A stretch of DNA of 64,000 bases from Spirosoma luteum DSM 19990 (GTDB taxonomy: Bacteria > Bacteroidota > Bacteroidia > Cytophagales > Spirosomataceae): positions 248,001-312,000 of the forward strand of contig NZ_KB893245.1 of the NCBI RefSeq assembly GCF_000374065.1, in the 5' to 3' direction. Below, piece by piece: positions 17,359 through 26,272 of this stretch (position 1 is its first letter; every line of letters starts with the position of its first letter). The translations under genes were made by a program, and so were the position numbers. Under the pieces are notes generated by a model. That model was not told the origin of the DNA. It was given only the letters and a program-made list of their open reading frames with translations, and searched no databases.

Positions 17359-19950
17359 TTAACCACGTCTGGGGTTTAAGGCGTTGTCGATGCGCGCTAA
17401 TACGTCGCTTAGATGATACCGGCTCATCTTGTCGGTTTGACGCGGAATAGCCACCTTTATACTGCCTTTTAGACTAACCAACTGGGCGCGCACTTCCGAC
17501 ATGATGTCGGATTTGCGAACATCGGCAATGGGGCCGGCATTGTAGCGGAAACCATTACCCGAAAAGCCCGCGGCAGGCGCAACGGGTGGAGTTGGCGTCA
17601 ACATCGAAATTAACTTCTCCGCGTATACTTTCTGAAGGTTACGGCGATACACATCAATGGAATGACCCGCTTTTAATTCTCTCCAGATTGATGATTGAAG
17701 ATCGGTCATGAATTCATCCAGGCTGTAGGACTTAGCCGGACGGCTGCTGTTTTCAATCAGGCGCGACAGGCGACCAATATCCATCAGGCTGTTTAGAGTG
17801 GTTTCCTGTAAAGTTCGCAGGTAATCAACACCCTGGTCAGGCCGGACAAGCTGCATGATTTTAGCGTCCAGCAGCCAGGTTGGTGTTTGAAACAGTTGCT
17901 GATTCAGGAAAGTTACCGCGCTTTTTTGTAATGCATGGGGCGTTGGTTCATAAACGATACCCAACTGATCGTATGTGTGAGGGGTTTCATAAACACCACC
18001 AACGTACTTCGTTACGTGGCCCATGTACCGTCGGTATTGCCCGGCAATCTCCCCATACATCTCCCGTAGCTTATCGTAATCTTCGGCTTCTTCGCCCGTC
18101 CATTTGGTAAGATTAGGTAAAATTCGCTTAAGGTTTTTGATGCCGTATGTACTGGCAATCATGGCATTATCGCCTAGGTCTTCGCTTTGCGAACGGGGGT
18201 CAAGCGGGTTCGTTTCGGTGCCGAACCAATAACGTGGATCACCAACGTGTTTTTTTACCCACCCGTTCAACACTAACTTATCTGCCTCAGGTGTTGGTGT
18301 GTCGTAGATAGGCTTATAGCCCCACTCAATAGCCCAGATATCGTAGGTGCCAATACGCGGAAAGAGGTCTGTGATGTTGTCTTCAGGCTGCGCTACATAG
18401 TTGAAACGGGCGTAATCCATAATGGAGGCCGTGTGGCCGTATTGTTTGATAAATTCTTTGTCCCGTAACTTTTCAACGGGCGTAGCGTGGCTTGAACCGT
18501 AATTATGCCGCAACCCGAGTGTATGTCCTACCTCATGCGATGAAACAAACCGCACCAGCTGCCCCATTAATTCGTCGTCAAACTTTGGTTTACGTGCCCG
18601 GACATCGACGGCAGCTCCCTGCACCATGTACCACTTCCGTAGCAGGTTCATGACGTTGTGGTACCAGCCGATATGACTTTCGATGATTTCACCCGAACGG
18701 GGGTCGTGGACGTTGGGGCCATACGCATTTTCGATGTCCGATGCGAAATAGCGAATCACCGAATAGCGGGCATCTTCCAGACTCAATGTGCTGTCTTTGC
18801 TATCCCAGTCTTTCGCCATAATGGCATTTTTCCAGCCCGCTTTTTCAAACGCTACCTGCCAGTCGGCAACGCCTAGTTTTAGGGATTTACGCCATTTGAG
18901 GGGTGTTGCCGGATCGATGTAATAAACAATGGGTTTGCGGGGTTCAATGAGTTCACCCGCTTTCTGGCGTTGGGCGTCGGCTGCATTTTTGGGTTCCAGC
19001 TTCCAGTGTACGGCAAAGGTCTCATCCTCAGTTCGCTGTGAGGCATCATTATACACCGTGTAACCATTGGCGAAATAGCCAACCCGGCTGTCGAACAATC
19101 GTTTCCGCATGGGTGTGCGCGGTAACAGAATCATGGATGTGTTTATCTCCATTGTTACTGCACCTGCTTCGGTACCAACGGGTAACGCTACGGTAGGTAA
19201 GGGCGATGGTACGGGCGACGGTACGACCGGTGTTGTGTTGACGGTGAAGGTTTTTGTTACCATCACTTCCGTGTTGATTGGATACGATTTGATGCGTTGT
19301 ACATATGACCGTTCCGGCGCCAAAGCCGTTAGCCGGTAACGAAATTTGGTGACTGGATTAATGGATACAACCTGATTGTCTCCCCTGAAAAAGTCCGTTA
19401 CTTCGATCACCGACGCGAGTACGCTGTCTTTCCGAATGGCTCGCAGGTCGAACGCAAAGGCAATCGGTTCGACATTAGAGTTGCGGACGGCCTGCGAAAT
19501 GGGCAGCGTGTCGCTCCCGACGTTGATGTAGCTCACAACCCGCAAGAGTAGTTTCTTTTCGGGGCCACGCTCCCAACGCAACACCTGTCGGTTGGCTAAT
19601 TCACCGCCGTAGCCGGCACCGGTTGGCGCTTTGGCAATCCGCGTGATGGCCATGAACTCGCGGCCTAGCAAACTGTCAGGAATTTCGAGGTAAAATTTAT
19701 CATCAATCCGGTGCGCGGTAAACAGGCCCCGGCTGGTTTGGGCCGCTGCCGTAATTACGTCACGGTAGGGTTTAATGGGTACTTTTGGGGCCGCAACAAC
19801 GGTTGTTGCCGTGGGTGTCGCTGTAGCCGTTATGGGTAGCGTCATTGTTGGTGACGTTGGCAAGGTGGGTTTTGGGGCTTGTGCCCGTATCCCTTGAACC
19901 GTAAGCCCGAGCAGCGTCAGGAATGCAAAAAATAGTGTAGAAATTTTCAT
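17359..19950 (-). CDS. Secreted zinc metalloprotease, DUF5117/DUF5118 type
   Basis: Zinc-dependent protease of 863 residues from the chosen start. I use the ATG at 19950 because it gives a clean signal peptide (MKISTLFFAFLTLLG ... IRAQ); the frame open to 20013 adds an unlikely leader. A Pro/Thr/Ala-rich stretch follows the signal. The catalytic motif is SHEVGHTLGLRH with zinc ligands His472, His476 and His482 and catalytic Glu473, the extended HExxHxxGxxH of metzincin-like enzymes. The domain order, DUF5118 then DUF5117 then the catalytic part, is typical of Bacteroidota homologues. It follows the M1 pair but a terminator separates them. Confidence 0.9.
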   Translation of the reverse strand: MKISTLFFAFLTLLGLTVQGIRAQAPKPTLPTSPTMTLPITATATPTATTVVAAPKVPIKPYRDVITAAAQTSRGLFTAHRIDDKFYLEIPDSLLGREFMAITRIAKAPTGAGYGGELANRQVLRWERGPEKKLLLRVVSYINVGSDTLPISQAVRNSNVEPIAFAFDLRAIRKDSVLASVIEVTDFFRGDNQVVSINPVTKFRYRLTALAPERSYVQRIKSYPINTEVMVTKTFTVNTTPVVPSPVPSPLPTVALPVGTEAGAVTMEINTSMILLPRTPMRKRLFDSRVGYFANGYTVYNDASQRTEDETFAVHWKLEPKNAADAQRQKAGELIEPRKPIVYYIDPATPLKWRKSLKLGVADWQVAFEKAGWKNAIMAKDWDSKDSTLSLEDARYSVIRYFASDIENAYGPNVHDPRSGEIIESHIGWYHNVMNLLRKWYMVQGAAVDVRARKPKFDDELMGQLVRFVSSHEVGHTLGLRHNYGSSHATPVEKLRDKEFIKQYGHTASIMDYARFNYVAQPEDNITDLFPRIGTYDIWAIEWGYKPIYDTPTPEADKLVLNGWVKKHVGDPRYWFGTETNPLDPRSQSEDLGDNAMIASTYGIKNLKRILPNLTKWTGEEAEDYDKLREMYGEIAGQYRRYMGHVTKYVGGVYETPHTYDQLGIVYEPTPHALQKSAVTFLNQQLFQTPTWLLDAKIMQLVRPDQGVDYLRTLQETTLNSLMDIGRLSRLIENSSRPAKSYSLDEFMTDLQSSIWRELKAGHSIDVYRRNLQKVYAEKLISMLTPTPPVAPAAGFSGNGFRYNAGPIADVRKSDIMSEVRAQLVSLKGSIKVAIPRQTDKMSRYHLSDVLARIDNALNPRRG

Positions 19951-19994
19951 TTGATTCTGGAGGTGAATGTAAGTAGAGTAAGTCTGATTCAATA

Positions 19995-20031
19995 AAAAAC
20001 GGTCTTTAACCAATCGTTAAAGACCGTTTTT
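19995..20031 (-). terminator. Terminator after the M1 peptidase pair
   Basis: A perfect stem AAAAACGGTCTTTAAC / GTTAAAGACCGTTTTT with a 5-base loop lies between the stop of the M1 gene (20060) and the start of the metalloprotease gene. A/T runs on both sides allow it to work in either direction. Confidence 0.85.
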
Positions 20032-20059
20032 GTGTACTGGTATTCGTATTTAGAACCGC

Positions 20060-22456
20060 TTAATTTTTGCCACTACCCTGCGTGGCCGGGGGCGGTGTGG
20101 GGCGTTTCTGTTGCTGCATGGGGTTTTGCCCCTGCCCACCGCGTTGCTGCTGTTTAAACAGCTGGAAGCGGGTTGGCTCGGCAACGCGGGGAAATGCGTT
20201 GTTCTCCGTGTCGATGTCCGCTATTTCCTGGAATGGGTCGAGCGTCCACTGCTTCACTTTTTTATTGGTGGCAATCACTTTCTTGATCGACACATCGTTG
20301 AAGCGCCAGATTTCGGCCGGGAAGCGGGCAACCGAATCCGTGCCGTCTTCAAACTCCATGCGTATGATGACCGGCATGGGCAGACCGCCCTTATTTTTCA
20401 GGGCCAGCGTATAGAAATTTTGCTTGTCAGCTGCTTCAATAGCTTTTCGCTCATCGTCATTCAACGAAGCCAGGTAATCCTGGTACTTCTTCTTATCAGC
20501 GTCGGTAACCGCGTACGGGTCGTAGCTATTATAGAAATCTTTCATGGTCGAATCCTGGGCCACAACGGTTTCGGCCTGCGTAGCGGCATCGCGCTGCTTG
20601 CTGATGGTACCGGCTTTGCGTTTTGCTTCGGCGCGGGCGGACGCTTTCGTTATTTCAGGATTACCCGAATCGACCTGGAACCAGTCGACTTCCACCAAAT
20701 CCTGATCGACGGGTTCAACTCCGTAGAACCAACCTTTCCAAAACCAGTCCAGGTCAACGCCTGAGGCATCTTCCATCGTCCGGAAAAAGTCAGCCGGTTC
20801 GGGCGATTTAAACGCCCACCGACGAGCGTATTCTTTAAACGCATAATCGAATAACTCCCGGCCCATCACCGTTTCGCGCAGAATATTCAGAGCCGTAGCG
20901 GGTTTTGCGTAGGCATTGGGTCCAAGACCGATTACGTTGTCGGATGAGGTCATGATGGGGGATAACACCGCTTTGTCTGACTTCATGTAGTCAACAATGT
21001 ATTGCGGCTCACCCCGACGGCTAGGGAAATTATAATCCCAGTCTTTTTCGGCCAGATACTGGCAGAACGTATTCAGGCCCTCGTCCATCCAGGTCCACTG
21101 ACGCTCATCGGAGTTGACAATCATGGGGAAGAAGTTATGCCCTACCTCGTGAATGATAACCCCAATCATACCCGCTTTTACCTGCGGGGAGTACGTACCA
21201 TCGGCTTCCGGACGGCCACCGTTAAACGAAATCATGGGGTATTCCATACCGCCACCAGCCGTAGCGTGGCAGGAGATAGCCACGGGGTACGGATACTTGA
21301 TGGTCCGGTTACCGTACGATTTCAGCGTGTGCTCTACCACCCGGGTTGAATACTGCTCCCAAAGAGGATTACCTTCTTTGGCGTAGAAAGACATGCTCCA
21401 GATTTTGTGGCCATCACCGTACACATCGGTTTGCATGGCATCCCAAATAAACCGGCGGCTGCTGGCGAAAGCAAAATCACGTACGTTCTGCGCCGTATAC
21501 ACCCAGGTTTTCTTGCCGTTTGCTGCACCAGGTTTGGCTTTCAGCGCTTCTTCGGCTTCGGCCTGTGTAACGATAACCACCGGTTTTTTCGAGGTACTAG
21601 CCTGCGCCATGCGCTTCTGCTGGGTAGCCGATAATACCTGCTTGTAGTTCTGGCACTCACCCGTAGCCCCCACAACGTGGTCATTGGGTACGGTGATGGC
21701 TACTTTGTAATTGCCAAAAATGAGGGTAAACTCGCCCTGACCCAGAAACTGCTTGTTCTGCCAGCCATTCACATCGTTATAAGCGCATAAACGTGGAAAC
21801 CAGTGGGCAATAAAGTAGTTGTAATTACCATCTTTCGGGAAAAACTCCATACCACTCCGGCCGTAATATTCCGTGACGAAGTAGTTCCAGTCCACATTGA
21901 AGGAGTAGCTGCCACCCGGTTTGAGCGGGGCTGGCAAGTCAATCCGCATCATGGTCTGGTTGATGGTGTACTTCAGCGCAGTGCCTGACTTGGTATCTTT
22001 AACGGATGTGATATTGTACCCGTATTTGTCCGTCGCCTGCTGACTGCTCCGCTCGCGAACGGAGGTCAGGTTTTGCAACTGCCCGAAACTCATGCCGTTT
22101 TCGTTGACGCTCCCCGTGCGGGTGACGCTACCGATGGAGCCTTTTGCAAATAAATTCTGGTCGAGTTGAAGCCAGATATAGGGCAATGCATCCGTCGAGT
22201 TATTATGGTACGTAACCGTTTCCGAACCAATAATTTTTTGGTTCGCATCGTCCAGCTCGACTTTTATGTCGTAGTCGGCCTGGTTCTGGAAATAGTCCTT
22301 ACCGGGGGCACCGGCCGCCGTCCGGAAGGTGTTGGGCGTGGGCAGATTGGGGCCGAGTTGCTCAAAACGCGTGTTCGCATTTTGCGTCGGGGCTTGTTGA
22401 GCGAATACGACTGCTGACCATAGTGTAAGGCCAGCCATTAACATACTTTTTCTCAT
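20060..22456 (-). CDS. M1-family metallopeptidase, tandem paralogue A
   Basis: Secreted M1 (aminopeptidase N-like) peptidase of 798 residues. The signal peptide ends near AVVFAQ (residue 20). The N-terminal beta-saddle shows VELDDANQKIIGSETVTYHN; the zinc motif is IHEVGHNFFPMIVNSDERQWTW (His436, Glu437, His440), with the third ligand in WMDEGLNTF. The canonical GAMEN exopeptidase motif appears as GGMEYPM, so true aminopeptidase activity is uncertain. The C-terminus is Gln-rich and disordered. It follows its paralogue by 26 bp, so the two form an operon. A roughly 117-bp tract is almost identical between the paralogues. Confidence 0.92.
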   Translation of the reverse strand: MRKSMLMAGLTLWSAVVFAQQAPTQNANTRFEQLGPNLPTPNTFRTAAGAPGKDYFQNQADYDIKVELDDANQKIIGSETVTYHNNSTDALPYIWLQLDQNLFAKGSIGSVTRTGSVNENGMSFGQLQNLTSVRERSSQQATDKYGYNITSVKDTKSGTALKYTINQTMMRIDLPAPLKPGGSYSFNVDWNYFVTEYYGRSGMEFFPKDGNYNYFIAHWFPRLCAYNDVNGWQNKQFLGQGEFTLIFGNYKVAITVPNDHVVGATGECQNYKQVLSATQQKRMAQASTSKKPVVIVTQAEAEEALKAKPGAANGKKTWVYTAQNVRDFAFASSRRFIWDAMQTDVYGDGHKIWSMSFYAKEGNPLWEQYSTRVVEHTLKSYGNRTIKYPYPVAISCHATAGGGMEYPMISFNGGRPEADGTYSPQVKAGMIGVIIHEVGHNFFPMIVNSDERQWTWMDEGLNTFCQYLAEKDWDYNFPSRRGEPQYIVDYMKSDKAVLSPIMTSSDNVIGLGPNAYAKPATALNILRETVMGRELFDYAFKEYARRWAFKSPEPADFFRTMEDASGVDLDWFWKGWFYGVEPVDQDLVEVDWFQVDSGNPEITKASARAEAKRKAGTISKQRDAATQAETVVAQDSTMKDFYNSYDPYAVTDADKKKYQDYLASLNDDERKAIEAADKQNFYTLALKNKGGLPMPVIIRMEFEDGTDSVARFPAEIWRFNDVSIKKVIATNKKVKQWTLDPFQEIADIDTENNAFPRVAEPTRFQLFKQQQRGGQGQNPMQQQKRPTPPPATQGSGKN

Positions 22457-22482
22457 CGTTTATTTCTCATTTTAGGTTGTCG

Positions 22483-24858
22483 TTAATTTTTGCCACTTCC
22501 CTGCCGGGCGGGTGCTGGCTGCTGTTTCTGTTGTTGCATGGGGTTTTGGCCCTGCCCACCCCGCTGCTGTTGCTTGAATAGCTGAAACCGGGTGGGTTGG
22601 GCTACCGGTGGAAAGGAGTTATCCTCTGTATTAATGTCGGCAATTTCGTAGAATGGGTCGAGTGTCCACTGCTTCACCTTCTTGTTGGTGGCAATCACTT
22701 TGTTAATGGACACATCATTGAAGCGCCAGATTTCGGCCGGGAAGCGGGCAACTGAATCCGTACCGTCTTCAAATTCCATGCGTACAATGACCGGCATCGG
22801 AATGCCGCCTTTATTCTTGAGCGACAGCGTATAGAAGTTAGTGCCCGCTTCGGTCAGCAACTTTTCTTCAGCGGATAGAGAATTCAAATAGGCCTGGTAC
22901 TGCTGACGGTCTCCTTCCGTCACGGCGTAGGGGTCGTAGCTGTTATAGAAGTCTTTCATGGTGGAATCCTGCGCTACCACGGTTTCGTCTTTGCTGAGTG
23001 CATCCCGTTGCTTGCTGATGGTATTCATCTTTTTCTGAGCAGCGGCACGGGCTTCCACTTTCGAGATGTCGGGATTCTGGGAACCCGCCTGGAACCAGTT
23101 GACTTTCACCAATGACTGATCGACGGGTTGTACACCGTAGAACCAGCCTTTCCAGAACCAGTCTAGGTCGACGCCCGAGGCATCTTCCATCGTCCGGAAA
23201 AAGTCAGCCGGTTCGGGCGATTTAAACGCCCACCGACGAGCGTATTCTTTAAACGCATAGTCGAATAACTCCCGGCCCATCACCGTTTCGCGCAAAATAT
23301 TCAACGCCGTAGCGGGTTTACTGTACGCGTTGGGACCAAAGGTGTTGCGCGGAATATTATCCGAACTGCTCATAATGGGCACCTGCTTGCTGGAATCCAT
23401 CTGCATGTAGGGTACAATTGATTGTGGCTCGATGCCCCGCGCCGGGAAGTTAGCATCCCATTCCAGACAGGCCAGTCCTTCCAGAAAACTGTTCAGGCCT
23501 TCGTCCATCCACGACCACTGCCGCTCGTCGGAGTTGACAATCATGGGAAAGAAATTATGCCCTACTTCATGAATGACCACCAGAATCAGAAAATTTTTGG
23601 TGCCCTGCGAATAGGTGCCATCAGCCTCCGGGCGGGCACCGTTGAAGCACATCATTGGGTATTCCATGCCCCCAACCGGCCCGTGTACGGAGTAGGCCAC
23701 CGGGTAGGGATACCCGAACGTACGTTTCGAGTAGGAGCGCAGCGTGTGGGCAACTAGGCGGGTTGAATACTGGCCCCAGAGCGGGTTAGCTTCTTTTGGA
23801 TAGAGGGACATGGCCCACACCCGCTTGCCTTCCACACTGGGTTGCAACGCATCCCAGATGAATTTACGGCTGCTGGAAAACGCAAAGTCGCGCACGTTTT
23901 CGGCTTTGTATACCCAGGTTTTGGTACCCGTTGGCTTGCCTTTCTCGGCGGCTTCGGCTTCGGCCTGCGTTACGATGACCACTGGGTTTTCGCCGGGCTT
24001 ATCGCCCTTGCCTTTCGCTTCGTTCCAGCGTTTCTGCTGTGTGGCGGTTAATACCTGCCCCGGATTTTGTAGCTCACCGGTTGCGCCTACAACGTGATCA
24101 TTCGGGGCGGTGATGGCTACTTTGTAGTTACCAAAAATGAGGGTGAACTCACCCTGACCCAGAAACTGCTTGTTTTGCCAGCCATTTACATCATCGTAGG
24201 CACACATGCGCGGGAACCACTGGGCCATCTCGTAAATGTAATTACCATCTTTCGGGAAAAACTCGTAGCCGGAGCGGGCATGGGTAGAGGTGGCATCGAC
24301 AATGTGGAAATTCCAGTCGATTGAGAAAGCGACGGACTTGCCGGGAAGTACAGGTTGGGGCAGGTCAATCCGCATCATTGTTTCATTGATGGTGTATTTG
24401 ATTGCCTTACCGGCCTGGTCGCGCACGGCGGTAATTTTATAGCCGTAATCTTTTCCAATCAAAGCGGCATCGGGATTGAGCTGGGCGAGACTGGCCCGTT
24501 CCGGGTTGAGGCTGTTTGTGGTTGCGGTATTGCCGGTGGCATCGGGGCGAAAAACGTTCTGGTCAAGCTGAATCCAGAGGTAAGGCAGGGCGTCCGACGA
24601 GGTGTTATGGTACGTAATCGTTTCGGAGCCGGTAAGTCGCTGTTTAGTATCGTCCAGCGTTGCTTTGATATCGTAGTCGGCCCGGTTCTGGTAGTAGTCT
24701 TTTCCGGGGGCACCCGATGCCGTGCGAAATGTATTGGGGGTGGGCAGTTTGGGGCCAAGTTGCTCAAAACGTGTATTGGCCTGCTGAGTAGGTGCCTGAG
24801 CAAGCATAGTCCCCATTTGAACGGCCAAACTCGTTACCAGCAAAATTATCTTTTGCAT
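22483..24858 (-). CDS. M1-family metallopeptidase, tandem paralogue B
   Basis: Secreted M1-like peptidase of 791 residues, a close paralogue of the next gene: same signal-peptide architecture, same opening (NTRFEQLGP.LPTPNTFRTA), same zinc motif VIHEVGHNFFPMIVNSDERQW with His430 as first ligand, GGMEYPM, and a Gln-rich tail. Differences are concentrated in the region before the zinc site and in the segment between residues 100 and 190. As the first gene of the tandem pair it may be co-expressed with paralogue A. Substrate unknown. Confidence 0.92.
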   Translation of the reverse strand: MQKIILLVTSLAVQMGTMLAQAPTQQANTRFEQLGPKLPTPNTFRTASGAPGKDYYQNRADYDIKATLDDTKQRLTGSETITYHNTSSDALPYLWIQLDQNVFRPDATGNTATTNSLNPERASLAQLNPDAALIGKDYGYKITAVRDQAGKAIKYTINETMMRIDLPQPVLPGKSVAFSIDWNFHIVDATSTHARSGYEFFPKDGNYIYEMAQWFPRMCAYDDVNGWQNKQFLGQGEFTLIFGNYKVAITAPNDHVVGATGELQNPGQVLTATQQKRWNEAKGKGDKPGENPVVIVTQAEAEAAEKGKPTGTKTWVYKAENVRDFAFSSSRKFIWDALQPSVEGKRVWAMSLYPKEANPLWGQYSTRLVAHTLRSYSKRTFGYPYPVAYSVHGPVGGMEYPMMCFNGARPEADGTYSQGTKNFLILVVIHEVGHNFFPMIVNSDERQWSWMDEGLNSFLEGLACLEWDANFPARGIEPQSIVPYMQMDSSKQVPIMSSSDNIPRNTFGPNAYSKPATALNILRETVMGRELFDYAFKEYARRWAFKSPEPADFFRTMEDASGVDLDWFWKGWFYGVQPVDQSLVKVNWFQAGSQNPDISKVEARAAAQKKMNTISKQRDALSKDETVVAQDSTMKDFYNSYDPYAVTEGDRQQYQAYLNSLSAEEKLLTEAGTNFYTLSLKNKGGIPMPVIVRMEFEDGTDSVARFPAEIWRFNDVSINKVIATNKKVKQWTLDPFYEIADINTEDNSFPPVAQPTRFQLFKQQQRGGQGQNPMQQQKQQPAPARQGSGKN

Positions 24859-24897
24859 AAAATGGATTGTAGTTGTTGATGAAAAAGCTAAAAATAC

Positions 24898-24939
24898 AAA
24901 AAAAAGAGTTTTGCTGACTTTTGATTTTGATGAAAACTC
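24898..24939 (-). terminator. Terminator after the HupE-like gene
   Basis: GAGTTTT (24906-24912) pairs with AAAACTC (24933-24939). On the minus strand the stem runs into a long T-tract. It lies 26 bp past the HupE-like stop. Confidence 0.6.
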
Positions 24940-24964
24940 AGAATGGCCGGAGGAACGGTAGGCT

Positions 24965-25582
24965 TTACTTCAGTAAGTCACTCAAATACGTATTGTTGAT
25001 AATCAGGGACAGCGCCATTCCGGCAACGATACCCGATATAATAAGCGTCCAGCGAAGACGGCTGGTTTTGAGGATATCGAGCAGCCCATAAGCGATTAAA
25101 AGAATCAGTATTACAATAACCAACTGCCCTATTTCCAGACCGATATTAAAAGCCAGCAGTGGCCCGATAATATCGGCCTCCCGGCCCAGCAGGCTCCGCA
25201 GGTAATTAGAAAAACCCATGCCGTGAATCAACCCGAAGGATAGTGCCAGTCCATAGCGCCAGGAACGACCGGAGAGTTTGCGAGATGTAAATTTCCGTTG
25301 CTTCGTGTCCCGAAAGAAGAAATTGGAAATAGCGGTAATTAGTATCGTAACTGGAATGAGCAGTTCAACAAGGGCTGTTTTATAGTGAATGAGTTGCAGC
25401 GTAGCCAGGGCCAGTGTAATGGAATGCCCAATGGTGAAGGCCGTAACCAGAATCAGTACCTGCCGCCACTCCCGAATGATGTAGACTGCACACAGCGCAA
25501 TAACGAACAGAATATGGTCGTATCCCCTTGGGTCGGTAATGTGGTCGAACCCTAAGCGTAAGTAAATAAGAAAATCGTCCAT
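24965..25582 (-). CDS. HupE/UreJ-family membrane protein
   Basis: Integral membrane protein of 205 residues with six or seven hydrophobic helices. The family words GYDHILFVIAL and AFTIGHSITLALA, with conserved His/Asp positions, and LIHGMGFSNYL place it in HupE/UreJ_2. Members in other bacteria accompany hydrogenase or urease and are proposed to move nickel or another metal, but no such enzyme is nearby here. The neighbour upstream is a gamma-carbonic anhydrase, itself a metalloenzyme, although a hairpin separates them. Transported substrate unknown. Confidence 0.85.
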   Translation of the reverse strand: MDDFLIYLRLGFDHITDPRGYDHILFVIALCAVYIIREWRQVLILVTAFTIGHSITLALATLQLIHYKTALVELLIPVTILITAISNFFFRDTKQRKFTSRKLSGRSWRYGLALSFGLIHGMGFSNYLRSLLGREADIIGPLLAFNIGLEIGQLVIVILILLIAYGLLDILKTSRLRWTLIISGIVAGMALSLIINNTYLSDLLK

Positions 25583-25595
25583 AAGCGAAAGAAGT

Positions 25596-25645
25596 GTTCA
25601 CGGCTGGCTGCCACGGGAACGGCTTCGCGTCAGCCAGCCGTGAAC
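25596..25645. repeat. 15-bp hairpin, GCGTCAGCCA repeat family
   Basis: Arms 25596-25610 and 25631-25645 are perfect reverse complements with a 20-base loop. The word GCGTCAGCCA (25627-25636) is shared with the hairpins at 2295-2353 and 57353-57430. Nearby at about 25654 lies the palindrome GTTTACCGTAAAC. It sits between the carbonic anhydrase and HupE-like genes, both on the minus strand. Confidence 0.7.
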
Positions 25646-25666
25646 CAAAAACTGTTTACCGTAAAC

Positions 25667-26176
25667 TTATTTAAACCACTTAGCATACATTACATAATTA
25701 TCGGCGGTTCGGTCAAATATGTCGGCCTGTTCCAGCGAAACCGCTTTTAAAAAACGGGCCGGATTACCGGCGTAGATGCTACCGGGTGGTACTATCGTAT
25801 GCTGCGTAACAATGGCCCCGGCCGCTATGATGCTACCTGTACCAACAACGGCACCATCCATAACAATGGCTCCCATGCCAACAAGCACGCTGTCTTCCAG
25901 CGTGCAACCGTGAACAACGGCGTTATGGGCGATGGAAACCGAACTGCCAATGGTGGTTTTAAACCGTTGGTAGGTGCAGTGGATAACGGCTCCATCCTGA
26001 ATATTGGTCCGGTCGCCGATGGTGATGGCATTAACGTCGCCCCGGATAACGGCATTGAACCACACCGTGCAGTCCTGCCCCATGGTTACGTCGCCCACAA
26101 TGGTAGCGTTCTCCGCAAACCAGCAGTTTTCGCCAAACCGGGGATGATTGCCCCGAACAGATTTGATTAGTGCCAT
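25667..26176 (-). CDS. Gamma-carbonic anhydrase family protein
   Basis: Left-handed beta-helix protein of 169 residues. I start at the ATG at 26176 (MALIKSVRGNHPRFGENCW), the usual family start; the longer frame to 26221 overlaps a terminator. Hexapeptide repeats run through the whole chain. Three His residues at the metal positions are present: His66 (VIHCTY), His84 and His89 (IAHNAVVHG). This supports a bound metal and trimer, but many family members have no measured carbonic anhydrase activity. It is preceded by the terminator of the Asn-rich lipoprotein gene, so it has its own promoter. Confidence 0.9.
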   Translation of the reverse strand: MALIKSVRGNHPRFGENCWFAENATIVGDVTMGQDCTVWFNAVIRGDVNAITIGDRTNIQDGAVIHCTYQRFKTTIGSSVSIAHNAVVHGCTLEDSVLVGMGAIVMDGAVVGTGSIIAAGAIVTQHTIVPPGSIYAGNPARFLKAVSLEQADIFDRTADNYVMYAKWFK

Positions 26177-26216
26177 ACTGCAAAGATAGATAGCGAACTC
26201 CTTTTTTGACTGGTCC

Positions 26217-26252
26217 AACAAAAAGGGGTTGATTCGCTCGAATCAACCCCTT
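26217..26252 (-). terminator. Terminator of the Asn-rich lipoprotein gene
   Basis: A 14-bp perfect stem (26223-26236 with 26239-26252) is followed on the minus strand by a run of T. It begins 20 bp past the stop at 26273. Confidence 0.85.
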
Positions 26253-26272
26253 CTTCCAACTGGAAATGGTAC

